NCBI RefSeq assembly: GCF_017591435.1 | Contig: NC_059300.1 | Span: forward strand, 1,464,718 to 1,528,717 | Length of the DNA: 64,000 bases | Direction: 5' to 3' | DNA from: Portunus trituberculatus | Lineage: Eukaryota; Arthropoda; Malacostraca; Decapoda; Portunidae | Shown: positions 1 to 47,580 of the stretch, one piece after another | Position numbering within the stretch: position 1 is the stretch's first letter | How the letters are laid out: each line of letters opens with the position of its first letter | Position numbers and translations under genes: made by a program | The notes under the pieces: model-generated | Seen by the model: only the letters and a program-made list of their open reading frames with translations | What the model was told of the DNA's origin: nothing | The model's database searches: none

Positions 1-1373
1 TGACATTGTGCCTATATATAAGAATGGTAGTAGAATGGAACCGCTAAATTATAGACCAGTATCGTTGACTAGTATATTGTGCAAGGTATGTGAAGAAGTA
101 ATTAAAGCTAAGTGGAGTGAGTATCTAGAAAGTGAAAACATTCTGAGTGAAAGGCAGTTTGGTTTCAGAAAAGGAAGATCGTGTATATCCAATTTATTAT
201 GTTTTTATTCAAGAGTGACTGACATACTACAACATAGAGAGGGATGGGTGGATGCTATCTACCTGGACTTGAGAAAGGCCTTTGATAAAGTACCACACAA
301 TAGACTGATGTGGAAACTAAAGATGACTGGAGGAGTAAATGATAAACTAGCAAAATGGATGGAAAATTACTTAATGGGAAGAGAAATGAGAACAGTGGTG
401 AGAGGAAAGAAGTCCGAGTGGAAGAAGGTAACCAGTGGAGTTCCACAAGGGTCAGTGCTGGGTCCCATCATGTTTTTGATTTATGTTAATGATATGCCAG
501 TAGGAATTGACAGTTACATGAACATGTTTGCGGACGATACTAAAATTATGAGGAGAGTAAAGAATGTGGAAGATTGTAACAAGTTACAGGAAGATCTTGA
601 TAAAATATATGAGTGGAGTAAAGAGTGGCAGATGGAATTTAATATAGACAAGACCCATGTTATGAAAATGGGAAGAAGTAGATACAGACCAAACTGGGAT
701 TACAGGCTGGGTGATGAGAAAATTAAAGAGACCAATGAGGAGAAAGACTTAGGAGTAACCGTGCAAAACACTTTGTCACCGGAGAAACACATTAACAAGA
801 TTTTTTGGAAAACATACAACATGCTTCAAAATATTGGCCTTGCATTCCACTACCTAGATGAAGGAATGATGAAGAAGATATTATGTACCTTAATAAGACC
901 CCAGTTAGAATATGCAGCATGTGTCTGGTCACCCATATGAAGAAAAATGTGAAGAAGGTAGAAAGGGTACAGAGGCTGGCAACAAGGATGGTACCAGGAC
1001 TCAGGGAGTTAGACTATGAGGAAAGACTGAGGAAGCTGGGCCTGACCACATTAGAAGAGAGAAGAACAAGAGGAGACATGATAACTATGTATAAATTGGT
1101 GAACAAGATTGACATACTGGATAGAGAGTTGATAAAGGTGACCACAAGTAATTATCTCCGAGGACTTGGAAAAAAGCTAATAAAGGACATCTGTCTAAAT
1201 GAAGTGAGAAAATACAGTTTCCCCCATCGTAGCATTGATAAGTGGAATAAACTGAGCAGTCATGTCGTTGACGCAGTGTGTGTCAATCAGATGAAAGAGA
1301 GATATGACAGGAATGGACAAGGAGACAGGACACAGAGAGCTTAGCTCGGGCCCTGTAATACACAAATAGGAAA

Positions 1374-1375
<2 letters not shown>
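1..1375 (+). mobile_element. LINE copy A: reverse transcriptase and C-terminal region, cut by the window edge
   Basis: This is the 3' half of an APE-type non-LTR retrotransposon. The frame from position 8 shows reverse transcriptase blocks in order: NYRPVSLTS, QFGFRKGRS, YLDLRKAFDKVPH (catalytic Asp), [11 protein letters not shown] and the catalytic FADD near 530. It is followed by the CR1/L2-like C-terminal region (LERVQRLATRMVP type, then KYSFPHR and WNKLS). The frame breaks near 917, where copy B has one extra base, and continues in the frame ending with a stop near 1342. The 3' end is a TAGG-rich motif running into (AC)n. Endonuclease and ORF1 would lie left of the window. The element is dead because of the frameshift. 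Clade assignment (CR1/L2/Rex1-like) is by motif style only. Confidence 0.9.

Positions 1376-1414
<39 letters not shown>
1376..1414. repeat. (AC)n microsatellite joining LINE copies A and B
   Basis: An uninterrupted AC dinucleotide run starts at the 3' end of LINE A and ends at the first base of LINE B, with no other DNA between. Confidence 0.95.
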
Positions 1415-1420
<6 letters not shown>

Positions 1421-2776
1421 AGAATGGTAATAGAATGGAACTGCTAAATTATAGACCAGTATCGTTGACTAGTATATTGTGAAAGGTATGTGAAGAAGTA
1501 ATTAAAGCTAAGTGGAGTGAGTATCTAGAAAGTAAAAACATTCTGAGCGAAAGACAGTTTGGTTTCAGAAAAGGAAGATCGTGCGTATCCAATTTATTAT
1601 GTTTTTATTCAAGAGTGACTGACATATTACAACATAGAGAGGGATGGGTGGATGCTATCTACCTGGACTTGAGAAAGGCCTTTGATAAAGTACCACACAA
1701 TAGACTGATGTGGAAACTAAAGAAGATTGGAGGAGTAAATGATAAACTAGCAAAATGGATGGAAAACTACTTAATGGGAAGAGAAATGAGAACAGTGGTG
1801 AGAGGAAGGAAGTCCGAGTGGAAGAAGGTAACCAGTGGAGTTCCACAAGGGTCAGTGCTTGGTCCCATCATGTTTTTGATTTATGTTAATGATATACCAG
1901 TAGGAATTGACAGTTACATGAACATGTTTGCGGACGATACTAAAATTATGAGGAGAGTAAGGAATGTGGAAGATTGTAACAAGTTACAGGAAGATCTTGA
2001 TAAGATATATGAGTGGAGTAAGGAGTGGCAGATGGAATTTAATATAGACAAGACCCATGTTATGAAAATGGGAAGAAGTAGATACAGACCAAACTGGGAT
2101 TACAGGCTGGGTGATGAGAAAATTAAAGAGACCAATGAGGAGAAAGACTTAGGAGTAACTGTGCAAAACACTTTGTCACCGGAGAAACACATTAACAAGA
2201 TTTTTTTGAAAACATATAACATGCTTCAAAATATTGGCCTTGCATTCCACTACCTAGATGAAGGAATGATGAAGAAGATATTACGTACCTTAATAAGACC
2301 CCAGTTAGAATATGCAGCTTGTGTCTGGTCACCGCATATGGAGAAAAATGTAAAGAAGGGTACAGAGGCTGGCAACAAAGATGGTACCAGGACTCAGGGA
2401 GTTAGACTATGAGAAAAGACTGAGGAAGTTGAGGCTGACCACATTAGAAGAGAGAAGAACAAGAGGAGACATGATAACTATGTATAAATTGGTGAACAAG
2501 ATTGACATACTCGACAGAGTTGATAAAGGTGACCACAAGTAATCAGCTCTGAGGACATGGAAAAAAGCTAACAAAAGACATCTGTCTAAATGACGTGAGA
2601 AAATACAGTTTCCCGCATCGTAGCATTGATAAGTGGAATAAACTGAGCAGTCATGCCGTTGATGCGGTGTGTGTCAATCAGATGAAAGAGAGATATGACA
2701 GGAATGGACAAGGAGACAGGACACAGAGAGCTTAGCTCGGGCCCTGTAATACACAAATAGGTAAATACAAATAGGT

Positions 2777-2779
<3 letters not shown>
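1414..2779 (+). mobile_element. LINE copy B: 5'-truncated, same subfamily as A
   Basis: It starts inside the coding region at the point equal to about position 13 of copy A and is nearly identical to A through the reverse transcriptase (FADD near 1930). It carries its own damage: TGC to TGA near 1480, an eight-base deletion near 2358 relative to copy A that shifts the frame, and further small changes to the C-terminal region. It ends with two TAGGTAAA-type units and then (CA)n. The high identity to A suggests recent insertion or a segmental duplication. Confidence 0.9.

Positions 2780-2827
<48 letters not shown>
2780..2827. repeat. (CA)n microsatellite joining LINE copies B and C
   Basis: A pure CA run lies directly between the tail of LINE B and the 5'-truncated start of LINE C. 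Confidence 0.95.
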
Positions 2828-2829
<2 letters not shown>

Positions 2830-4757
2830 GTTTAACGATAGATGTGAAAAGGCTAGAACAAGAAAAGAGGATGCATGGAAGAGGTGGAGAAGGAAAAGAC
2901 GGATTAAGCAGTGGGAAAGTTACAAAAGAGCAAGAAATGAATATGTGTTGATTAGAAGAGAAGAAAGAAAGAAACAAGAAAAGGATATAATTGATAAATG
3001 TAAAGACCAACCAAGGCTTTTTTACAGACATGTGAACAACAACATCAAAATAGAGAAAGTATTGAAAGTTTAGAAGTAAATGGAGTATGCAGTGAAGATC
3101 CCAGGAAATGGCAGAGGCTATGAATGGATGCTTTGAAGGTATTCACAAAGGAGACTGTTTTTGACAAACCACTGGTAATGGAACAGAAAGGGATTATGAA
3201 GGAGTTTCAAGTAACTGTGGAGGAGATCAAGAATATGATGGGAGTTTAGAAGTGAGAAAAGCTGTGGGACCTGATGGGGTATCAGGATGGATTTTAAGAG
3301 AATGCAGGAGCAACTGGCAGAAAAAGTTTGTGAAGTAATTGATGCCTCATTAAGGGAAGGTGTAGTGCCCCAAGACTGGAAAAGAGCTAACATTGTCCCA
3401 ATCTATAAATCAGGTAACAAGAGAGACCCATTGAACTATAGACCAGTGTCACTTACAAGTGTGGTAGCTAAGATGTGTGAGAGGGTGGTGAAGAATAGAT
3501 GGACAGACTTCTTGGAGAAAAATGACATACTTTGTGAGTGTCAATTTGGTTTTAGAAAAGGGCGTTCATGCACGACAAACCTGATATGTTACTATTCGAG
3601 GGTGATAGATGTAATACAGGAAAGAGATGGTTGGGCTGATGGAATATATCTGGATTTAAAAAGGCCTTTGATAAGGTACCACAGAGACTGATCTGGAAAC
3701 TTGAAATGGTTGGAGGAGTGCATGGCAGTTTACTAAAATGGATGGAAGACTTTTGGTAGGAAGAGAAATGAGAACAATAATTAAGGACAGACCATCAGAA
3801 TGGGGCTTGGTGGAGAGTGGAGTTCCACAGGGATCAGTGTTGGCACCAGTAATGTTTGCGGTCTACATAAATGACATGGTGGATGGGGTGTCCAGTTATG
3901 TGAGCCTATTTGCAGACGATGCAAAATTGTTAAGAAAAGTGAGATGTGACAAAGATTGCGAACTACTCCAGGAAGACTTGGACAGAATATGGAAATGGAG
4001 CTGTACATGGCAAATGGAGTTCAACACGACAAAATGCAAGAAAATAGAGTTTGGCAAGAGTGAAAGAAGAATCAGGAGTATGTACAAGATAGGAAATGAA
4101 GACATAAAACCAGTCATGAAGAAAAGACCTTGGGGTGACAATTACCAATGACCTATCGCCAGAGAGACATATAAACAAAATAATTGAGAAGTATTGAACT
4201 TATTGAGGAACATAAGAGTGGCGTTCGATATTTAGATGAAGAAATGATGAAGAAAATAATTACTGCAATGATAAGACCGAGGCTTGAATATGCAACAATA
4301 CAGTGGGCTCGAACTTAAAGAAACACATAAGGAAACTAGAGAAAGTACAGAGGGCTGCAACAAAAATGGTGCCTGACTTAAGAGATTTGACTTATGAAGA
4401 CAGACTGAAAAGAATGCAACTTCCGACCCTGGAAAACAGAAGAGAAAGGGGAGACCTGATAGCAATATACAGAGTGATGATTGGCATGGAAAAATGGATA
4501 GGGAAGATCTGTGTATGTGGAATGAAAGAATGTCGAGAGGGCATGGGAAAAACTAAAATGGCCACTTATAGGAGAGATGTGAAAAAATATAGCTTCCCTC
4601 ATAGAAGGGTAGAAGCATGGAATAGTTTAGACGTGGAAGTGGTCAACGCAAGGAATATTCATGATTTTAAGAAAAAGCTGGACATTAATAGATATGGAGA
4701 CGGGACAACACGAGCATAGCTCTTTTCCCGTATGTTACAATTAGGTAAATTAGGTAA

Positions 4758-4759
<2 letters not shown>
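2828..4759 (+). mobile_element. LINE copy C: 5'-truncated, second subfamily
   Basis: The first bases encode the region just after the endonuclease (WFN then KRWRR-type basic linker), so the 5' end lies at the EN/RT linker. Reverse transcriptase blocks follow: NYRPVSLTSVVAKMCERVV near 3430, QFGFRKGRS near 3545, a one-base deletion in the YLDLKKAFDKV block near 3660, [11 protein letters not shown] near 3820 and FADDAK near 3910. The C-terminal region continues at 4303-4719. Several frameshifts make it a pseudogene. The protein differs clearly from copies A and B. The 3' end is TTAGGTAAATTAGGTAAATA followed by (AC)n. Confidence 0.88.

Positions 4760-4852
<93 letters not shown>
4760..4852. repeat. 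(AC)n microsatellite joining LINE copies C and D
   Basis: About 93 bases of uninterrupted AC run from the tail of LINE C to the first codons of the ORF1 fragment of LINE D. Confidence 0.95.
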
Positions 4853-4854
<2 letters not shown>

Positions 4855-5244
4855 AAATCAGTCAAAGACCTACTAAAGAATCTAAATGACAAAGATAGGC
4901 AGAACTTAGAAGAGGAAGTAGAAGAAATAAACAGAATGGGACCATATCAAGAAGGAAAAACGAGATCAATTAAAATAATACTAAAATCACAAGCAGCAAC
5001 AGAAGAAATATTATATAAAACAACAAAACTTAGAGAAACAGAAGACTGCAAGGATATCTATATAAAGAAAAATAGAAATGAGGAAGAAAGGAAGAGATAC
5101 AATGAACTGGCAGCAGCAGTAAGGGAAAAATATAATGGAAGGTCAGAAGAAGAAAAAAAGGCATTGTTTTGGAGAATTCTAGGAGACAGGATAAGGAAAT
5201 GGTATATAAATGAGAAGGAAGAGAAAAAAGTGGAACAAGTTTAA
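4852..5244 (+). pseudogene. LINE D ORF1 C-terminal fragment
   Basis: An open frame of about 130 codons ends with TAA at 5242-5244, about 30 bases before the ORF2 start. It is highly charged (EEEVEEINRMGPY, TRSIKIILKSQAATEEIL, then a Lys/Arg/Glu-rich end). The TRSIKIILKS stretch followed by an ILY-type helix resembles the nucleic-acid-binding C-terminal half of LINE ORF1 proteins. The coiled-coil N-terminus is missing because the element is truncated at the (AC)n junction. Confidence 0.6.
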
Positions 5245-5273
5245 CTAAAAATGATAAAGGCAAGAGACTAAAA

Positions 5274-6371
5274 ATGATGTATACGAACATAGACGGGGTT
5301 TTATCAAGTAAATTAGAATTAAGAGATTACATAAAGAAAGAAAATCTGGATATTGTATGCCTGGCTGAAACAAAATTGAATGAGGCAATCAAAATAAACT
5401 TGGATAATAGGTATAATGTATGGAGAAGAGACAGAGGGGGTAAAGGAGGAGGAGGAGTCATGATAATGTTAAGGAAGGAGATAGTGATAAACCAAGTGGA
5501 ATGTGGGGAAGGAAAAGCAGAAGTACTGTATATTAAGATGCATATTAATAAAAAAGAGTTAACTATCATTGGAACATATGTGCCACCAAAAACAAATTCA
5601 TGGACCAATCAAGAATATAAAGACGTGATTGATGACACAATAAGGAGTCTAACGAGAATCGTTAAAGAAAGGAGAAAAGTGATATTAGTAGGAGATTTCA
5701 ACTGTAAAAAAGTGGACTGGGAAAATTATGAAAGTGGTATGGGGGAAGAAGCCTGGGGAGAAAGATTCCTGAACCTAATGATAGATAATATGATGGACCA
5801 AAAAGTAAAAGAAAACACAAGTTTCAGAGGAAATGACAAACCGGCGAGATTGGACCTGGTTTTTACAAGGGGTATACAAATGAATGATGATATAAGATAT
5901 AAGTGCCCATTGGGAAAGAGTGACCATGTAATATTAGAAATGGATATAGAAGAGGGAAAAGAAGGTAGAGACGAATCATACAAAGGAGACCAATTAAATT
6001 ACAGAAAGGCTGATATTGAGAACCTCAAGAACTATTTCAAATACGCTAACTGGGAGGAGATGGAAAACTCTGAGAGGGTGCAAGAAAAATATAACTTATT
6101 TTTGGAAATATACAAAACAGGAGTCAGGGAATATGTCCTGAAATATAGACCTAAAGAAGAAGGAAAGAAAGTTTGGTTTAATGCAAGGTGTGCTAGGGCA
6201 AAGGAGAAAAGAGATGGAGCATGGAAAAGGTGGAGGAAAAATAGAAATGCAGGAAATAAGGAAAACTTCAAGACAGTGAGAAATGAATATGTTAAAGTGA
6301 AGAAGGAAGAGGAAAGGAACTATGAAAAGGATATTGTTGAAAAATGCAAGGAACAACCTAAATTGCTCTAA
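5274..6371 (+). pseudogene. LINE D ORF2 N-terminus: apurinic-type endonuclease
   Basis: The frame opens MMYTNIDGVLSSK and shows the endonuclease hallmarks: CLAETKLNE (metal-binding Glu) near 5360, GDFNCKKVDW near 5690, RLDLVFT near 5850 and GKSDHVILEM (catalytic SDH) near 5920. A basic linker (WKRWRKN) leads to the reverse transcriptase. A stop at 6369 falls where related copies F and G read FYRFINGK, so it is a nonsense mutation and not the natural end. The enzyme would nick target DNA to prime reverse transcription. Confidence 0.85.
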
Positions 6372-7332
6372 AGATTCATCAGTGGGAAAATAAGGCAAAA
6401 AGAAACAATAGAAAGGTTAAAAGGAGAAAATGGGATGGTGGAAGACCCAAAAAGTATTGCAGAACTGTTAAATAGTAAATTTCAGGAGGTCTTTACTAAG
6501 GAATTCAAATTTGAAAGACCACAGGGTAATAGAGAGACTGTCCATATGAAAGAGATTAAAGAAACCAAGCTTGAAATAAGAGTTGATGACGGAATTAGAT
6601 GAGAAGGCAATGGGACCGGATGAAGTCTCAGGCAGAATATTAAAAGAATGTAGAGAAGAACTAGCAAGTCCTATATACAACATCATAAAATGCTCAATAG
6701 AAAATGGAACAGTATCAGTAGAATGGAAAAGAGCTGAGGTGGTTCCCATATATAAGAGCGGAAGGAAGGAAGAACCTTAAAATTACAGACCGGTATCACT
6801 AACTAGTGTAATATGCAAGATGTGTGAAAGAGTAATAAAGAAACAATGGATTGAGTTTCTTGAAGACAACAAATTATTATCAAATAGCCAAATTGGTTTT
6901 AGAAAAGGTCAGTCGTGTGTAACAAATTTATTGAGTTTCTACTCTAGAATAGTTGATAAAGTACAAGAGAGAGAGGGATGGATTGACTGTATTTATTTAG
7001 ATTTAATAAAGGCATTTGATAAAGTGCCATATGAAAGATTACTATGGAAGTTAGAGGAGAAGGGTGGCTTAAAAGGAAGCACATTGAGATGGATGGAAAA
7101 TTACTTGAGAGGGAGAGAAATAAGGACAGTAGTTAAAGATATTAAGTCCAAGTGGAGAGCAGTAGACAGCGGAGTGCCACAGGGGTCAGTATTGGCGCCA
7201 ATACTTTGTCTCATGTATAAATGACATGCCAGAGGGAGTGAACAGCTACATAAATCTGTTTGCGGACGATGCAAAACTGTGCAGTCATAAAACAAAAAGA
7301 GGATTGTGAAATACTGCAGGAAGACTTAAACA

Positions 7333-7712
7333 CAGGGTTCATCAGGTCATGGAAAACCTGGAAAAGTCATGGAAAAAGCTGAAAAAAGGCCATGGTCATA
7401 GGAAAGTCATGGAAATTAAAAGGCATGCTTATCAAAAACGCCGTTGTTATTTTCTTGCTCGCGCATCCGTACTGTGACTAGAAACTTGCTCGTTTTAGTA
7501 CAGCTTGTGTGCTCCAGTGATGTTGAAGGTGCCAAGGTAGAATATCAAACATTCACCCCCATAACCTATAATATGGTCCCATGATCCTTCTTCCTTACTT
7601 GTCGTTTTCATATCATGGAGCATGTAAAAGGTCCTTGAATTCTTTATTTTGGGCATGGAGAAGTCATGGAAAAGTCATGGGAAAAATTCTGTAACCAAGG
7701 GAAAGAACCCTG
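7333..7712. mobile_element. hAT-like MITE inserted in LINE copy D
   Basis: Related LINE copies read straight across this point. The insert begins CAGGGTTC and ends GAACCCTG, an exact terminal inverted repeat. It is flanked by TTAAACAC-like and GTAAACAA-like octamers matching at six of eight positions, consistent with a degraded 8-base target duplication. The interior has repeated GTCATGG words and no coding potential. The CAG start and 8-base duplication fit the hAT superfamily. Confidence 0.7.
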
Positions 7713-8502
7713 TAAACAAGATCTCGAAATGGAGTAAAAAATGGGAGATGGAATTCAATGTGGACAAAAGCCATGTCATGTAAATGTGAAAAAGTGAACG
7801 ACGACCAGTGGGAATCTATAAGATGGGAGATGGAGTAGAACTAGAAAAAGTAAAAAAGGAAAAGGACTTGTGTGTGACGCTGGAAGAAAACAATCAACCG
7901 GTAAGCCATATTGAAAGAATTTTCAGAGAGACATATAATTTGCTAAGGAATATTGGATTAGCATTTCACTAGTTGGACAAAGAAATGATGAAGAAATTGA
8001 TAAGTACTAAAATAAGACCCAGATTGGAATATGCAGGAGTTGTGTGGACCCCCCTTTAAAAGAAACACATAACGAAATTGGAGAGACTACAAAAAATGGC
8101 TACAAGACTGTTTCCAGAATTTAAAGGGATGATATATGGATCTATCAACCCTGGAACAGAGAAGAGAGAGACGGGATCTGATACAAGTTTATAAATTGAT
8201 TAACGAAATGGATCAAGTGGATAATGAGAAACTAATCCTGAGAGAAGAATATGACATTAGAAGTACAAGATTGCATAGTAAGAAACTGAGGAAGGGAAGA
8301 TGTCTGAAAGATTGTTAAAAAGTATAGTTTCTCGCAAAGATGTGTTGAGACTTGGAACAGTTTGAGTGAGGAAGTGGTGTCAGCAACGAGTGTGCATAGT
8401 TTTAAAGAAAAATTGGATAAGTGTAGGTATGGAGACGGGGCCACACGAGCATAAAGCCCAGGCCTTGTAAAACTATAACTAGGTAAATACAACTAGGTAA
8501 AT

Positions 8503-8505
8503 ACA

Positions 8506-8539
<34 letters not shown>
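8503..8539. repeat. (AC)n tail of LINE D
   Basis: An AC run with one AT interruption directly follows the AACTAGGTAAATAC units at the end of LINE D. Confidence 0.95.
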
Positions 8540-8859
8540 ATGATTTTTCAATTTATGCAAGGGATACGTTCCTGAAGGGATTGTGTAATGTGAATATCGT
8601 ATAAAGTGAACATGATCACCAAACTAAACTGTATACTGTTAGAGGTTCCACTAAATATATATACAGTAATACTCCACCTAACGAATGTTCGTTTAACGAA
8701 TTTCCGGTTTAACGTACTATATAAAGTTAGACCAAAAGTCTGCATAACGTACAACCACATCTGTTTTAGCAAATTTTCTGGGTTTGAATTTGCCAAGTGA
8801 GGGACAGAACGCGGCAGCTTCGCTGTGATTGTCAGGCTCCCCGCCTCTGTCTCTAGCGC

Positions 8860-10040
8860 TCCTGGAGCTGGATCCAAGATTCTTTAGCAATGTCAGAGCA
8901 ACCTCTTGCAGCGAAATGGCATCCATGAACGCTTGGAGGAACAGTGACAAGGTTGCTATCAGGTTGCTCTGAGATTGCTGGGAACACCACCTCTGGAGGT
9001 GGTGTTACTGTCTTATATATGCATTTATGTTCACAAAACAACATTTCTATTAGCTTTTTACAAACCTTGCCCCCAAGAAAGGATTGTTTTGTAATGCATA
9101 AAGTGAAATCTTACATGGAATACCAAAAAATAAAGCAGAGATGAGATGAGCCACAGACAAAGTGGGAGACTGCGACCACTCGGCCGCTTCTTCTTCTTCT
9201 TGTGACCCTTTTAGCCTGCGTGTTGTCTTTCCCCATGATATTTATTTCCACTCCTCTATTGCCTGCTATAATGGCATAGTGGATAAGGTGGTGAGCATGG
9301 GATCGGGCAGACTTCCACGCGTAGGTTCAAATCCCACCACGTACAGCCTTAAAACAGTTTGTCATTTGTGGAGTGATTTAAAGTTACTTACATATCACCA
9401 TGATATCCAGGTTCTAGGTGGTTACACTCAAGATGAGCTTGGGCGGTGATATGGGCCCTAATATGGGTACCACTATAAATAAAATTGCCTGCGCCACTAA
9501 TGGGCGGAAGCTGAACAGCGCTTCCCATACACTCTTCAAGTGTGCCTACAGGCGCTATTGGCCTTGCCGTAAAAAAAAATAAAAAAATAAAATAAAATAA
9601 AAAAAATAAAAATCATATACGCTCATGCAACAAGGATAACCTTGACTCCGTGGCACTGAGTGATAGTGAATTACTAATGAAATACCACAGTATTTCATTA
9701 ATAATTCACTATCACTCACTGCCACGGAGTCGAGGTTATCCTCATGTCATGAGCGTATATGAATACTAAGATATGATATCCATTATAGCAGGCAATAGAG
9801 GAGTGGAAACAAATATCATGGGGAAAGACAACACACAGGCTAAAAGGGTCACAAGAAGAAGAAGAAGCGGCCGAGTCGCCACGAGTCTCCTGCTTCGTCT
9901 GTGGCTCATCTCCTCTCTGTTTTATTTTTTGGTATTCCATGTAAGATTTCACTTTATGCATTACAAAACAATCCTTTCTTGGGGACAAGGTTTGTAAAAA
10001 GCTAATAGAAATGTTGTTTTGTGAACATAAATGCGAGAAT
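8860..10040. repeat. Fold-back palindrome, copy 1 (split by a SINE)
   Basis: Sequence from about 8860 to 9287 reappears inverted from about 9770 to 10040; the shared blocks include the GATCCAAGA, CCCCAAGAAAGG and CGGCCGCTTCTTC regions. The centre near 9688 is an imperfect palindrome around GAAATACCACAGTATTTC. The left arm is broken by the SINE that starts near 9273. It is the older, more diverged relative of the palindrome centred at 19946. Confidence 0.75.
9273..9612 (+). repeat. tRNA-derived SINE, family 1, copy 1
   Basis: The head has an A-box-like GGCATAGTGGATAAGG and a B-box GGTTCAAATCCC, the internal RNA polymerase III promoter layout of a tRNA. A body of about 240 bases follows and the element ends in an A-rich AAAATAAAA tail. 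A second copy of the same family lies at 38023-39120. It interrupts the left arm of the fold-back element. Confidence 0.8.
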
Positions 10041-10303
10041 GTGAGAGAATTTGTATGTAGCTCCTCTAACTTCCAATGACTCATATGACATCGTAAAAGT
10101 AGTGGTACACCGGTGCCCCAATATGCTGCCAAACGTATATATCATTTTTTTTTTTTCTAACCCATGTGGTATGTTGGGGACCAGCCCAGAATGCATCCCC
10201 CCCCTATTTCTATTATTTCCTATGGGAAAATTACGGCCGCTTAACGAATATTCGCTCTACGAACAGCTTTGACACCCTTTATCCTGTTCGTTAAGCGGAG
10301 TAT

Positions 10304-10414
<111 letters not shown>

Positions 10415-10555
10415 TTTTAAGAGTATAATTGGGCAGGAGATTCTCTCTTAAGCATATTCTATTAAATATTCTTGGAAGAGAATTGAAGACAATCCTAAGG
10501 TATAAAGAAAATACCTTGAAGAAAATAATAAATACAGAACTTGCCACTTTTAACA

Positions 10556-10641
<86 letters not shown>

Positions 10642-10644
<3 letters not shown>

Positions 10645-11669
10645 CCAAAACCATTTTCCCAATAGGATTCAATATAAAATAGATTGATCTGTTCCTGGAA
10701 GGGCTCTATCTGAGAGGATACCCACCCTGCAGTCCCTGTAGCACATATCCTATTACATAATGCTTTTTTGCACTTCTCAGTTAGAATAAACAAAGGATCG
10801 TCCTTGCTATAGTAATGGCATCTAACTAATAGCAAAATGGCACATGCTGACCTTCCAGAAGATGTGTATCATGCATCACTAAATGTCCTGAAGGGGAAGC
10901 ACCTACATGCTGCGATCAGCTGTGATGACAATATGGCAGCCCAAACAAACATCTTGTGGATTCTCATGATTCTCAATATTTGCCATACCAGCAAAGCATT
11001 TTGACATTAAATTATTTGTGTAGTTTAAAGAAATATGACTAGGTTTGTACCTCATGTTATTTCAAAATTACATAATATTAACGTGAATATCTGTATATAC
11101 TAAGACACTAATTTTTTTTTTCTTTTTTTTTGAGAGGTGGATTGGTTTTGATAAGGTGTGGTTTTTTCATTGCCAACCATGCTCTTGACTGATGTGAGTA
11201 TAACAAACATTATATTAGACTGCTGAGACCTTGTGTGCAATAGTGCAGTTAACACATCTGAATTTTTACTGTAAAAGACTAAACAATTATAGAAATACAT
11301 AGTGATACAAGTTTTTTGCTTATTGCCAAAGGTAAAAATACAGGTTATTCTAAGTGTAAAATGTTTTATGTACTTACACATTTTGATATGTTGTTTAGCC
11401 ATGAGGTGACATTCAAGTGTGGGTTGCCAACAGATATAACAGCCAGGCCAGGCAGTTAATGCATGAGAATGTATACATCCAAATTTTCCGAGATGGAGAA
11501 GTACATTTTTATTACAGTCATGGTCTTGTAATAGAAAAGAACAAATTAGAGTGTGAAGCTCATAACCATGATTACTACTATAAGTAAACAGTAGGAATGC
11601 TACATCCTGATCATGTTTCATGTCATATGATTATATATATTTATCATTAATTCTTGATGTTTTTATCAG
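10642..11669. other. Non-coding stretch before the first recognised cystatin exon
   Basis: No convincing gene, RNA or repeat was seen. A 173-codon minus-strand open frame here (11621 to 11100) shows no recognisable domain. The stretch ends in the acceptor TTTTATCAG before exon 1 of the cystatin gene, so at least its right part is probably intron. Confidence 0.5.

Positions 11670-47580
<35,911 letters not shown>

Larger units (their letters stand above)
4852..8502 (+). mobile_element. LINE copy D: most complete plus-strand copy (ORF1 tail, endonuclease, RT)
   Basis: It contains the end of ORF1, the apurinic-type endonuclease, the reverse transcriptase and the C-terminal region, then two AACTAGGTAAATAC units and (AC)n. 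The RT begins near 6583 (AMGPDEVSGRILKECREEL), with QIGFRKGQS near 6890, [11 protein letters not shown] near 7170 and a FADD block near 7260 where the frame has slipped. A 380-base MITE at 7333-7712 interrupts it after the FADD block. Later parts, with a KYSF-like block near 8310, contain in-frame stops. It is inactive. The same subfamily recurs as copies F, G, I and K in this window. Confidence 0.9.

Noticed and set aside
1376..8539. Regularly spaced repeats as a CRISPR array
   Set aside because: The repeats are dinucleotide runs and LINE copies kilobases long. Nothing has a CRISPR repeat-spacer layout, and the DNA is eukaryotic.
1..8540. The reverse transcriptase frames as active genes
   Set aside because: Every copy in the window has frameshifts, stops or truncations. 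The 3-kb ORF2 is not intact anywhere.
11100..11621. A 173-codon minus-strand open frame
   Set aside because: No recognisable motif, A/T-driven composition, and it lies next to the first cystatin exon on the other strand.
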